A stretch of DNA of 41,664 nt, taken from assembly GCF_000497755.1 (NCBI RefSeq), contig NZ_AYOD01000048.1, positions 1 to 41,664 of the forward strand. Reading direction: 5' to 3'. Below the pieces are notes generated by a model, which made no database searches, was not told the origin of the DNA, and saw only the letters and a program-made list of their open reading frames with translations. Positions 1 to 8,175 of this stretch are shown in pieces. Position numbers and translations under genes: made by a program. Source of the DNA: Aliihoeflea sp. 2WW (GTDB taxonomy: Bacteria > Pseudomonadota > Alphaproteobacteria > Rhizobiales > Rhizobiaceae). The first letter of the stretch is position 1; the number at the start of each line of letters is the position of its first letter.

Positions 1-284
1 CCGCGCGACCCGACCCCGCCGATCGCGATGACGAAATCGCCGGCCCGCGCAGCGTCGAACGCGCCCGAAACGGCAATCGGCAAGCCGCTGGTCGTCTGCG
101 GCGGCGCGCCGTCGAGCGAAACGACGCGCCAGTCGAACACCGGCCGACCGCAGATGCGGTTCGCGGCGCGCAAGGGATCGATGGCGCACGCGACGCACAT
201 CAGCGAGCAGCCCGGCAAGACGAGAAAAGTCACCGCCAGCAGCGTGGCATCGGGCCGAAAGATCGAATGCTTTTCGCTTTGCAT
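1..284 (-). CDS. GlxA/CdhR-like AraC-family regulator, N-terminal part
   Basis: Only the first 94 or so codons are present; the gene runs off the left edge. The visible part is the start of a DJ-1/PfpI-like domain: after a short leader come FLVLPGCSLMCVACAIDPLR and AANRICGR, then VVSLDGAPPQTTSGLPI. This is the usual opening of GlxA-type regulators, which pair an amidotransferase-like sensor domain with a C-terminal AraC helix-turn-helix (not visible here). Members include CdhR and GbdR, which control carnitine and betaine catabolism. The gene is divergent from the carnitine cluster, 73 bp from its first start codon, so it is probably the cluster's activator responding to carnitine or a related betaine; that role is inferred. 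The ATG at 284 lacks a clear ribosome binding site. Confidence 0.75.
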   Translation of the reverse strand, partial: MQSEKHSIFRPDATLLAVTFLVLPGCSLMCVACAIDPLRAANRICGRPVFDWRVVSLDGAPPQTTSGLPIAVSGAFDAARAGDFVIAIGGVGSR

Positions 285-357
285 CAATTGCTATGCGTAA
301 ATCGCAAAACACGCTGACGCAAGGGACGCGAAGCTGGCGGCAACTTGGAGGATGCAC
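285..357. promoter_or_regulatory. Divergent intergenic region between regulator and carnitine operon
   Basis: This 73-bp gap separates the two divergent genes and should hold both promoters and the regulator's binding site. The only clear signal is the ribosome binding site GGAGG at 347-351, which lies 6 nt before ATG 358 and directly abuts the upstream ATG 352. That spacing decides the start of the first operon gene. No confident -35/-10 pair was picked out by eye. Confidence 0.5.
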
Positions 358-1272
358 ATGCCGCTCGAAATGAACCGCGAGGTCTTCATCACCTGTGCCG
401 TCACCGGCTCGGGAAGCACACAGGACCGCTCGCCCCACGTGCCGCGCTCGCCCAAGCAGATCGCGGATTCGGCGATCGAAGCGGCGAAGGCCGGCGCGGC
501 GATCGTCCACTGCCATGTCCGCGATCCCGAGACCGGCGCCCCGCGCCGCGACATCGCCCTTTACCGCGAGGTGACCGAGCGCATACGCGATGCAGATGTC
601 GACGTCGTTTTGAACCTGACCGCCGGCATGGGCGGCGACATGGTGTTCGGCTCGACGGACAAGCCCCTGCCGCTGAAGGAACAGGGCACCGACATGGCCG
701 GCGCCGCCGAGCGCGTCGAGCATGTGCGCCAGTGCCTGCCGGAAATCTGCACGCTCGACTGCGGCACGATGAACTTCGCCGAGGCCGACTACGTGATGAC
801 CAACACGCCCGGCATGCTGCGCGCCATGGGCGGCATGATGACCAAGATGGGCGTGAAGCCCGAGATCGAAGCGTTCGACACCGGCCATCTCTGGTTCGCC
901 AGGGAACTGGTGAAGGAAGGCGTCCTCGCGCCCGACGCGCTGGTGCAGCTTTGCATGGGCGTGCCCTGGGGCGCGCCGGACGATTTGAACACCTTCATGG
1001 CGATGGTGAACAACGTGCCGAAGGACTGGACCTGGTCAGCCTTCTCGCTCGGCCGCAGCCAGATGGCCTACGTCGCCGCCGCCGTCCTCGCCGGCGGTAA
1101 TGTCCGCGTCGGGCTGGAGGACAATCTGTGGCTCGGCAAGGGCGAACTCGCCACCAACGCTCAGCTCGTCGAGCGCGCGGTGACGATCGTGGAAAATATG
1201 GGCGCGCGGGTGATCGGGCCGGACGAGGTGCGCAGGAAGCTCAACCTGACCAAACGCGCCCCCTTGGTGTAG
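358..1272 (+). CDS. Beta-keto acid cleavage enzyme (DUF849), probable 3-dehydrocarnitine cleavage enzyme
   Basis: A 304-aa protein of the BKACE family (TIM barrel, zinc-dependent). Family members condense a beta-keto acid with acetyl-CoA and split it into acetoacetate and a new acyl-CoA. Next to carnitine dehydrogenase the expected substrate is 3-dehydrocarnitine, giving glycine betainyl-CoA and acetoacetate. The metal-binding pair is visible as HCHVRD (His51 and His53), after the N-terminal ITCAVTGSG strand typical of the family. Further family-like segments are NLTAGMGGD and LDCGTMNF. ATG 358 is chosen over ATG 352 because GGAGG at 347-351 is correctly spaced only for 358. First gene of the operon. 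Substrate assignment is inferred from context, since BKACE members use many keto acids. Confidence 0.85.
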   Translation: MPLEMNREVFITCAVTGSGSTQDRSPHVPRSPKQIADSAIEAAKAGAAIVHCHVRDPETGAPRRDIALYREVTERIRDADVDVVLNLTAGMGGDMVFGSTDKPLPLKEQGTDMAGAAERVEHVRQCLPEICTLDCGTMNFAEADYVMTNTPGMLRAMGGMMTKMGVKPEIEAFDTGHLWFARELVKEGVLAPDALVQLCMGVPWGAPDDLNTFMAMVNNVPKDWTWSAFSLGRSQMAYVAAAVLAGGNVRVGLEDNLWLGKGELATNAQLVERAVTIVENMGARVIGPDEVRRKLNLTKRAPLV

Positions 1273-1301
1273 AATCTATGGTCTTTGCGCTCGCAAACAT
1301 C

Positions 1302-1438
1302 ACCCCCACTCCGTCCCGCTTCGCGGGCCACCTCTCCCCCTGCCCGGGGGAGAGGAAAAGCACGGCGTCGCATCCAGCACTTCCTCTCCCCCGTCGATCG
1401 GGGGAGAGGTGGCGCGCGAAGCGCGACGGAGTGGGGGT
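1302..1438. repeat. Long inverted repeat between the BKACE gene and lcdH
   Basis: Two 39-nt arms (1302-1340 and 1400-1438) are reverse complements with two mismatches. Each arm also folds on itself through smaller hairpins: CTCTCCCCC facing GGGGGAGAG on both sides of the centre. This is the palindromic intergenic repeat type common in rhizobial genomes. It fills most of the gap and could form a strong mRNA stem-loop between the first two genes. Confidence 0.85.
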
Positions 1439-1465
1439 CGACCAACGCAGCAGGAAACAAACCAA

Positions 1466-2524
1466 ATGACCATCACCAAGGCAGCGTGCATCGGCGGCGG
1501 CGTCATCGGGGCGGGGTGGGTCGCGCGCCTTGTCCTGAACGGCATCGACGTCGCGATCTTCGACCCCGACCCCGAGGCGAAGCGGAAGGTAGACGAAGTC
1601 ATGGCCGGCGCCCGCCGCGCCTATAAGCGCCTGGCGACGTCGGGCCGCCCCAAGGAAGGCAAAATAACCTATGCGGCGAGCATCGCCGAGGCTGTCGCCG
1701 ATGCCGGCTTCATCCAGGAAAGCGTGCCCGAGCGGCTCGACCTGAAGCACAAGGTGCTGGCCGAAATCGACGCCCACGCGCCTTCCTCCGCGCTCGTCGG
1801 CTCGTCGACTTCCGGCATCAAGCCGACCGACATGGCCGTGGCGATGAAGAACCATCCCGAGCGCCTCGTCGTCGCGCACCCGTTCAACCCGGTCTACCTC
1901 CTGCCCGTCGTCGAGATCGTCGGCGGCGAGCAGACCTGGTCGGAAGCGATCGAGCTCGCCCGCGAATGCTACACCGATATCGGCATGAAGCCGGTCGTGA
2001 TCCGCAAGGAAATCGAGGCCTTCGTCGGCGACCGCCTTCTGGAAGCCATGTGGCGCGAGGCGTTGTGGCTGATCAGGGACGGCATCTGCACGGTCGAGGA
2101 ACTCGACGACATCATGCGCTTTGGCTTCGGCCTGCGCTGGGCGCAGATGGGCATGTTCCAGGTCTACCGCATCGCCGGCGGCGAAGCCGGCATGCGCCAC
2201 TTCATGGCCCAGTTCGGCCCCTGCCTCTCCTGGCCGTGGACCAAGCTGATGGACGTGCCCGAGTTCAACGACGAACTGGTCGACCTCATCGCCAGCCAGT
2301 CCGACGCCCAGTCCGGCAAATGGTCGATCCGCGAACTGGAAAAGATCCGCGACGACAATCTCGTCGCGATCATGGAAGCGCTCTCGAAGGAGAACAAGGG
2401 CAAGGGCTGGGGCGCGGGGCAACTGCACAAGGCGTATGTCAACCGGCTCGCCAAGGCGAAACCGGTGTCGAAGGCGGCCGCCAAGGCGAAGGCGGAGAAG
2501 CCCAAGAAAAAGAATAAGGGATAA
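1466..2524 (+). CDS. lcdH: L-carnitine 3-dehydrogenase
   Basis: A 352-aa NAD-dependent dehydrogenase of the 3-hydroxyacyl-CoA dehydrogenase superfamily that oxidises L-carnitine to 3-dehydrocarnitine, the substrate of the enzyme encoded just upstream. The N-terminal Rossmann fold shows the glycine loop GGGVIGAGW at residues 9-17. Further on are the family segments SSTSGIKPTDMA and HPFNPVYLLPVVEIVGG, the latter with the conserved catalytic-region histidine. The C-terminal helical domain includes FGFGLRWAQMG. ATG 1466 is chosen because everything upstream in frame is repeat sequence. The last 24 or so residues form a lysine/alanine-rich tail, whereas some alphaproteobacterial homologues carry a fused thioesterase domain here. 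No betainyl-CoA thioesterase gene is visible in the window, so that step must be done elsewhere or by another enzyme. Confidence 0.88.
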   Translation: MTITKAACIGGGVIGAGWVARLVLNGIDVAIFDPDPEAKRKVDEVMAGARRAYKRLATSGRPKEGKITYAASIAEAVADAGFIQESVPERLDLKHKVLAEIDAHAPSSALVGSSTSGIKPTDMAVAMKNHPERLVVAHPFNPVYLLPVVEIVGGEQTWSEAIELARECYTDIGMKPVVIRKEIEAFVGDRLLEAMWREALWLIRDGICTVEELDDIMRFGFGLRWAQMGMFQVYRIAGGEAGMRHFMAQFGPCLSWPWTKLMDVPEFNDELVDLIASQSDAQSGKWSIRELEKIRDDNLVAIMEALSKENKGKGWGAGQLHKAYVNRLAKAKPVSKAAAKAKAEKPKKKNKG

Positions 2525-2538
2525 CGATGGCGCCTAGA

Positions 2539-2688
2539 CACCCCCCTCTGGCCTGCCGGCCATCTCCGCCTCAAGGGGGGAGATCAAGCACGTGGAATTC
2601 GCACCTAGTCCTGCAGGTTCAAGGGCGGCGACGACGAGACTGATCTCCCCCCTTGAGGGGGAGATGGCCGGCAGGCCAGAGGGGGGTG
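2539..2688. repeat. Long inverted repeat between lcdH and the acyl-CoA dehydrogenase gene
   Basis: Arms of 48 nt at 2539-2586 and 2641-2688 are reverse complements with a single mismatch, around a 54-nt loop. The sequence differs from the repeat at 1302-1438, so it is a second repeat family. It ends 28 nt before the next start codon, close to the GAGG ribosome binding site at 2703-2706. Confidence 0.9.
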
Positions 2689-2716
2689 CCTCGCGTCGAC
2701 CTGAGGACAATTGCTC

Positions 2717-3880
2717 ATGAACTTCTCCCTCACCAACGAACAGCGCCTCATCGTCGAGACCACCCGCGCCTTCGTCGAGAACGAACTTTACCCGCACGAG
2801 GCCGAAGTCGAGCGTACGGGCCACCTGCGCATGGACCTCGTCAAGGAATTGCAGGCCAAAGCCATCGCGGCCGGCCTCTACGCCGCCAACATGCCCGAGG
2901 ACGTCGGCGGTGCCGGTCTCGATACGCTGACCTGGCTGCTCTACGAAAAGGAACTCGGCCGTGCCAACTACGCGCTGCACTGGACCTGCGTCGCGCGGCC
3001 GTCGAACATCCTTCTCGCCGGCACAGACGAGCAGAAGGAGCGCTATCTCTTCCCCTGCATCCGCGGCGAGAAGTGGGACTGCCTCGCCATGACCGAGCCC
3101 GGCGCAGGCTCCGACCTGCGCGGCATGAAGGCGAGCGCCAAGCAGGACGGCGGCGACTGGGTGCTCAACGGCACCAAGCACTTCATCTCCCACGCCGATA
3201 TCGCTGACTTCGCCATCGTCTTCATGGCGACCGGCGAGGAAGAAACACCGCGCGGCCCCAAAAAGCTGATCACCGCCTTCTTCGTCGACAAGGGGACGCC
3301 GGGCTTCACCGTGCGCGACGGTTACCGCAACGTCTCGCATCGCGGTTACACCAATTCCGTCCTCGAATTCGACGATTGCCGCCTGCCAGCGTCACAGGTT
3401 CTGGGCAAGGTCCATAAGGGCTTCGAGGTTGCCAATTCCTGGCTCGGCGCGACGCGCCTGCAAGTCGCCGCCACCTGCATCGGCCGCGCCGAACGCGCGC
3501 TCGGCCACGCCGTCGACTGGGCCGCCAATCGCGAGCAGTTCGGCCAGAAGATCGGCAAGTTCCAGGGTGTCTCGTTCAAGCTCGCCGACATGGCGACCGA
3601 ACTGAAAGCCGCCGACCTGATGCTGATGGAAGCCGGCTGGAAATACGATTCCGGCACGGTCACCGACATGGACATGGCGATGGCGAAGCTCAAGGCCACC
3701 GAAATGCTCGCCTTCGTCGCCGACGAGGCGATCCAGATCCATGGCGGCATGGGCCTGATGGACGAACTGCCGCTGGAACGCATCTGGCGCGACGCGCGCG
3801 TCGAGCGCATCTGGGAAGGCACGAGCGAAATCCAGCGGCATATCATCTCGCGGGCGTTGCTGCGGGCGGTGGGCGGTTGA
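2717..3880 (+). CDS. Acyl-CoA dehydrogenase, probable gamma-butyrobetainyl-CoA dehydrogenase
   Basis: A 387-aa FAD-dependent acyl-CoA dehydrogenase of normal length. The FAD-contact segment CLAMTEPGAGSDLRGM lies near residue 120, and the C-terminal block QIHGGMGLMDELPLERIWRD is followed by IWEGTSEIQRHII, which carries the catalytic-type glutamate of short-chain members. The CaiA family is the closest known type. Placed between carnitine dehydrogenase, an acyl-CoA ligase and a CaiD-like hydratase, it most likely desaturates gamma-butyrobetainyl-CoA to crotonobetainyl-CoA, passing electrons to ETF. The ATG at 2717 has GAGG 10 nt upstream; an in-frame TTG two codons earlier is less likely. A general branched- or short-chain acyl-CoA substrate remains possible. 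Confidence 0.85.
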   Translation: MNFSLTNEQRLIVETTRAFVENELYPHEAEVERTGHLRMDLVKELQAKAIAAGLYAANMPEDVGGAGLDTLTWLLYEKELGRANYALHWTCVARPSNILLAGTDEQKERYLFPCIRGEKWDCLAMTEPGAGSDLRGMKASAKQDGGDWVLNGTKHFISHADIADFAIVFMATGEEETPRGPKKLITAFFVDKGTPGFTVRDGYRNVSHRGYTNSVLEFDDCRLPASQVLGKVHKGFEVANSWLGATRLQVAATCIGRAERALGHAVDWAANREQFGQKIGKFQGVSFKLADMATELKAADLMLMEAGWKYDSGTVTDMDMAMAKLKATEMLAFVADEAIQIHGGMGLMDELPLERIWRDARVERIWEGTSEIQRHIISRALLRAVGG

Positions 3881-3902
3881 TGCGCGGCGTATTCGCACTT
3901 CA

Positions 3903-4043
3903 GACCCCCACCCTCTATCCCTCCCTACAAGGGGGAGGGAGACTTCGACGCGGTGCACGTGCTTTCGGCGCAGCGCCTGGTAGAACCGGCGCGACGCTGG
4001 CGACCTCCCTCCCCCTTGTGGGGAGGGATAAAGGGTGGGGGTC
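3903..4043. repeat. Long inverted repeat between the dehydrogenase and ligase genes
   Basis: The arm at 3903-3941 (starting GACCCCCACCCTCTATCCCT) pairs with 4005-4043 with few mismatches, around a loop of about 63 nt. It is a third sequence type, again placed in an operon gap, and leaves only 24 nt before the ligase start codon, where no good ribosome binding site is visible. Confidence 0.85.
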
Positions 4044-4067
4044 CCCTAGCAAGATTCCTTCCTCCTC

Positions 4068-6108
4068 ATGACCCGCCTCCACCGCCTTCTCCACCCCCGC
4101 TCCATCGCTATCGTCGGCGGCGGCGCCTTCGCGACCAACGTCGTCAAACAGTCTCTCAAGATGGGCTTCACCGGCCACATCTGGCCCATCCACCTGACGA
4201 AACCCGACATCGAAGGCATCAAAGCGTTCCGTTCCATCGCCGACCTGCCCGCCGCGCCCGACGCGGCCTTCATCGGCGTCAATCGTTTCGCCACGATCGA
4301 CATCCTGCGCGAGCTTGCCGTCCGCAACGCCGGCGGCGCGATCTCCTTCGCTGCCGGCTTCCTCGAGGCCGACGACCCGGACGGCCCCCGCCTCCAGCGC
4401 GAACTCATTGAGGCCGCCGGCGACATGCCCGTCATCGGGCCGAACTGCTACGGGCTGATCAACTATGCCGACGGCGCGCTGCTCTGGCCAGACCAGCATG
4501 GCGGCCGGCGGCTAGCGCCGGGCACGCGTGGCGCGGCGATCATCACCCAGTCATCCAACATCGCCTGCAACCTCACGATGCAGAAGCGCGGCCTGCCGCT
4601 CGCTTTCCTCATGACGGCAGGCAACCAGGCGCAGACCGGTCTGTCGGAGATGGCGCTCGGCTTGATCGAGGACGAGCGCGTTTCCGTGCTCGGACTCCAC
4701 ATTGAGGGCTTCGATTCCATCCCCGGCTTCGAACGCCTCGCCGCACGCGCGCGCGAACTGCAAAAGCCGATCGTCGCGATGAAGGTCGGCCGATCCGAAC
4801 AGGCCCGCGCGGCGACCATCTCGCATACGGCCTCGCTGGCAGGTTCGGACGCCGGCTCAGACGCGTTCCTGAAACGTCTCGGCATCGCCCGCGTCCACTC
4901 GATCCCGGCCTTCCTCGAAACGCTGAAGCTTCTCCACGGCGTCGGGCCGCTGGCCGGCAACCGGCTCTCCTCGATGAGCTGTTCGGGGGGCGAGGCGTCG
5001 GTCATGGCGGATGCGGCCGACGGGCGCGCGGTGACCTTCCCGCCGCTCGGCGAGACGCATCGCAACCGGGTGAAGGCCACCCTCGGCCCCCTCGTCGCCG
5101 TCGCCAACCCGCTCGACTACCACACCTTCATCTGGAACGACGAACCGGCCATGACCGCGACCTTCACGGCGATGGTTTCGGGCGGGTTCAACCTCAACAT
5201 GCTGGTGCTCGATTTTCCCCGCACCGATCGCTGCTCGGACGCAGACTGGTGGCCGACGGTGCGTGCGTTCGAGGCGGCGTTGAACGCCAATAATGCACGC
5301 GGCGCGATTGTGGCGTCGATGGCGGAGAACTTGCCGGAAGAACACGCCGACGATCTCTTCGCGCGCGGAATCGTGCCGCTGCACGGCATCGAAGAAGCGA
5401 TCGTGGCGACGGAAGCGGCGGCGTTTGTGGGAAAGGCTTGGGCCAGAGGGGGGTGTGCAGCGCGCATCCCTAGACGAAGCATCCGCCAAATCCCTGCTCA
5501 CCTCACGCAATCTCCCCGTCCCCCCCGGCCGCCGCGTATCCTCCGTGCACGAAGCCCTCACCACAGCCCAATCCCTCGGCCTCCCCGTCGCACTCAAATC
5601 ACTCGGCCTCGCCCACAAATCCGAACACGGCGCTGTCCGCCTCAACCTCAACACCCCCGCCGAGATCCAAGCCGCCGCCACCGCCCTCTTGCCCCTCGGC
5701 GCCGGCCTCTACGTCGAGCGCATGATCGAGAATCCGCTCGCTGAGCTCATCGTCGGTATCTCCCCCGATCCCGTATTCGGCGCGCTGCTCACCATCGGCT
5801 CCGGCGGCGTTCTGGTCGAGCTTCTGGCCGACACCGCCACGCTTCTCGTCCCCGCACCCCGCGACGAGATCGAGGCCGCGTTACGCTCGCTAAAGCTTTT
5901 CCCGCTCCTCGACGGCTATCGCGGTCGCCCGAAAGGCGACGTCGAGGCAGCCATCGACACGATCCTCGCCATTTGCGATTTCGTCGTCGAAAATGAGGGC
6001 CGGATCGTCGAACTGGACATCAACCCGCTGATCGTCTGCGAGCGCGGCGCCTTCATCGCCGATGCGCTGCTGGTCGGCGATTTCGAAATACTGGAGGAAA
6101 CTACATGA
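4068..6108 (+). pseudogene. Fused ADP-forming-type acyl-CoA ligase, broken by one frameshift
   Basis: Read across one frameshift this is a full-length protein of about 680 aa of the acetate-CoA ligase (ADP-forming) alpha-beta fusion family. The N-terminal CoA-binding domain (SIAIVGGGAF, then IGPNCYGLINY near residue 125) is followed by the ligase domain with the phosphohistidine-type motif ATISHTASLAGSD (His253). After about residue 460 the frame shifts by one in a run of six G at 5448-5453. The ATP-grasp domain then continues in the new frame (DEASAKSLLTSRNLPVPPGR to the stop at 6108). With five G the reading would be continuous. Context suggests activation of gamma-butyrobetaine or crotonobetaine to the CoA thioester. 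The stop overlaps the next start as ATGA. The shift may be a real inactivating indel, a phase-variable G tract or a sequencing error. Confidence 0.85.
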
Positions 6109-6890
6109 GCGACAAAATCGTCAAAACCCGCCAAGAGGGCGCGATTCTGGAGATCACGCTCGACCGGCCGAAGGCGAACGCGATTGACCTTGCGACCTCG
6201 CGCCTGCTGGGTGAGACCTTCAAATCCTTCCGCGACGATCCCGACCTGCGCGTCGCGATTGTGAAATCCGCCGGCGACAAGTTCTTCTCCGCAGGGTGGG
6301 ATTTGAAGGCAGCGGCAGAAGGCGATGCGGTCGACGGCGATTATGGCGTCGGCGGGTTCGGCGGCCTGCAGGAACTGCGCGACATGAACAAGCCGGTGAT
6401 CGCCTGCGTCCACGGCATGGCCGTCGGCGGCGGGTTCGAACTGGCGCTGTCCTGCGATCTCATCTACGCGTCCGAGACGTCGAGCTTCGCCCTGCCCGAA
6501 ATCAAGGCCGGCACGCTTGCCGATGCTGCGACGATCAAGCTGCCGCGCCGCATCCCCTACCACGTCGCTATGGACATGCTCCTGACCGGCCGCTGGATGG
6601 ATGTGCTGGAGGCCCATCGCTGGGGCCTTGTCAACGAAGTGCATCCGGCCGACCAGTTGGAAGAGCGCGTCTGGGACGTCGCCCGCCTCCTCGCCTCCGG
6701 TCCGCCGCTCGTCTTCGCCGCGATCAAGGAAGTCGCGCGCGAGGCCGAGGGGCAAAGCTTCCAGACCGCGATGAACCGCATCACCAAGCGCCAGTTCGCC
6801 ACGGTCGACCGGCTTTACGATTCGGAAGACGGCCTCGAAGGCTTCAAGGCCTTCGCCGAAAAACGCGACCCGGTGTGGAAGGGAAAGTAG
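6105..6890 (+). CDS. caiD: Crotonobetainyl-CoA hydratase (carnitinyl-CoA dehydratase) type enoyl-CoA hydratase
   Basis: A 261-aa crotonase-fold protein. The two oxyanion-hole segments are visible as KFFSAGWDLKAAA and GMAVGGGFELALSCDLIYA, and the substrate-side segment reads LPEIKAGTLADAATIKLPRR. The run GDYGVGGFGGLQEL is characteristic of CaiD. It would hydrate crotonobetainyl-CoA to L-carnitinyl-CoA, linking the dehydrogenase and ligase genes to lcdH. Its start overlaps the stop of the ligase gene by four bases, a sign of translational coupling. It is the last gene of the operon, followed by a hairpin at 6901-6950 and the convergent pcaF. Confidence 0.85.
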   Translation: MSDKIVKTRQEGAILEITLDRPKANAIDLATSRLLGETFKSFRDDPDLRVAIVKSAGDKFFSAGWDLKAAAEGDAVDGDYGVGGFGGLQELRDMNKPVIACVHGMAVGGGFELALSCDLIYASETSSFALPEIKAGTLADAATIKLPRRIPYHVAMDMLLTGRWMDVLEAHRWGLVNEVHPADQLEERVWDVARLLASGPPLVFAAIKEVAREAEGQSFQTAMNRITKRQFATVDRLYDSEDGLEGFKAFAEKRDPVWKGK

Positions 6891-6900
6891 CTGAGACAGG

Positions 6901-6950
6901 CGTCATCCCGGCCGAAGTCCGAGCGAAGCGAGGCGCGAGCCGGGATGACG
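6901..6950. terminator. Hairpin between convergent caiD and pcaF
   Basis: CGTCATCCCGGC at 6901-6912 is exactly complementary to GCCGGGATGACG at 6939-6950. Inside lies a smaller imperfect hairpin (GAGCGAAGCGAGGC). There is no U-tract, so it is better read as a palindromic repeat that probably serves as a bidirectional transcript end between two converging genes. Confidence 0.6.
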
Positions 6951-6964
6951 CCGGCCCTACCGAA

Positions 6965-8173
6965 TCACACCCGCTCGATCGCGATCGAGATGCCCTGGCC
7001 GACGCCGATGCACATCGTCGCCAGCCCATAGCGCGCGCCGCGTTCCTTCAGCTCCAGCGCCGCCGTGCCGGTGATGCGGGCGCCCGACATGCCGAGCGGA
7101 TGGCCGAGCGCGATGGCGCCGCCATTCGGGTTCACATGGTCCGCGTCGTCGGCGATGCCGAGATCGCGCAGCGTGGCCAAGCCCTGTGACGCGAAGGCTT
7201 CGTTGAGCTCGATCACGTCGAAATCCGAAACCTTCATGCCGAGGCGCTCGACGAGCTTGCGCGTCGAGAGCGCCGGACCGAAGCCCATGATGCGCGGCGC
7301 AAGGCCCGCGACGGCGCCGCCTAGAACGCGCGCGATCGGAGTCAGTCCGTATTTCTTCACCGCAGCTTCCGACGCGATGATCAGCGCCGCCGCGCCGTCA
7401 TTGACGCCCGAAGCGTTGCCGGCGGTGACCGTGCCGCCCTCCTTTTTGAACGGCGTCGGCAGCTTGCCGAGCTTCTCGGCCGTCGTCCCGGCGCGCGGAT
7501 GCTCGTCCTTGTCGACCACGATCGGGTCGGCCTTTCGCTGCGGGATCGTCACGGCGACGATCTCCTTGGCGAGGCGGCCGTTCTCCTGCGCGGCGACGGC
7601 CTTCTCCTGGCTGCGCGCGGCAAACGCGTCCTGGTCGGCGCGGCTGATCTGGAACTGTTCGGCGACGTTCTCCGCCGTCTCCGGCATGGAATCGACGCCA
7701 TACTGCTTCTTCATCAGCGGGTTGACGAAGCGCCAGCCGATCGTGGTGTCGTAGATTTCCGCATTGCGCGAAAAGGCCGTGTCGGCCTTCGGCATGACGA
7801 AAGGCGCGCGGCTCATGGACTCGACGCCGCCGGCGATCATGATCTCCGCCTCGCCCGCCTTGATGGCGTGGGCGGCGTTGATGACGGCGTTCATGCCCGA
7901 GCCGCAGAGCCGGTTGACGGTCGCGCCCGGAACGGCTTCCGGCAGGCCGGCCAAAAGCAGCGACATGCGCGCGACGTTGCGGTTGTCCTCGCCTGCCTGG
8001 TTGGCGCAGCCATAGATCACGTCGTCGATGGCGGCCCAGTCGATGCTGGGGTTGCGCTCCATCAGCGCCTTCAGCGGCACCGCGCCGAGATCGTCGGCGC
8101 GCACGGAGGAGAGCGAACCGCCGAAGCGGCCGATGGGCGTGCGGATATAGTCGCAGATATAGGCGTCAGCCAT
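6965..8173 (-). CDS. pcaF: 3-oxoadipyl-CoA thiolase (beta-ketoadipyl-CoA thiolase)
   Basis: A 402-aa thiolase that cleaves 3-oxoadipyl-CoA to succinyl-CoA and acetyl-CoA, the last step of the beta-ketoadipate pathway. Catalytic segments are in place: nucleophile cysteine in TVNRLCGSGMNAV, the NEAFA segment, the histidine in GGAIALGHPLGMSGAR, and the C-terminal acid/base cysteine in TMCIGVGQG. The segments CANQAGEDNRNVARM and DTTIGWRFVNP are characteristic of PcaF rather than acetoacetyl-CoA thiolases. ATG 8173 is chosen because GGAGG (8185-8181) lies 7 nt upstream; a TTG at 8179 would overlap pcaJ. Third gene of pcaIJF, 2 bp after the pcaJ stop. It might also handle acetoacetyl-CoA arising from carnitine, which is speculative. 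Confidence 0.92.
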   Translation of the reverse strand: MADAYICDYIRTPIGRFGGSLSSVRADDLGAVPLKALMERNPSIDWAAIDDVIYGCANQAGEDNRNVARMSLLLAGLPEAVPGATVNRLCGSGMNAVINAAHAIKAGEAEIMIAGGVESMSRAPFVMPKADTAFSRNAEIYDTTIGWRFVNPLMKKQYGVDSMPETAENVAEQFQISRADQDAFAARSQEKAVAAQENGRLAKEIVAVTIPQRKADPIVVDKDEHPRAGTTAEKLGKLPTPFKKEGGTVTAGNASGVNDGAAALIIASEAAVKKYGLTPIARVLGGAVAGLAPRIMGFGPALSTRKLVERLGMKVSDFDVIELNEAFASQGLATLRDLGIADDADHVNPNGGAIALGHPLGMSGARITGTAALELKERGARYGLATMCIGVGQGISIAIERV

Positions 8174-8175
8174 GT

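Noticed and set aside
345-1100. Long Arg-rich open frame overlapping the BKACE gene
   Set aside because: It is the out-of-frame shadow of a confidently assigned gene in high-GC DNA, with arginine- and alanine-rich composition and no motif.
1241-2428. Nearly 400-codon minus-strand frame opposite lcdH
   Set aside because: It is antisense to a clear dehydrogenase, is rich in His, Asp and Arg as antisense frames are, and runs through the palindromic repeat.
1302-4043. CRISPR array from repeated palindromic units
   Set aside because: The three palindromes are different sequences, occur once each, and have genes rather than spacers between them.
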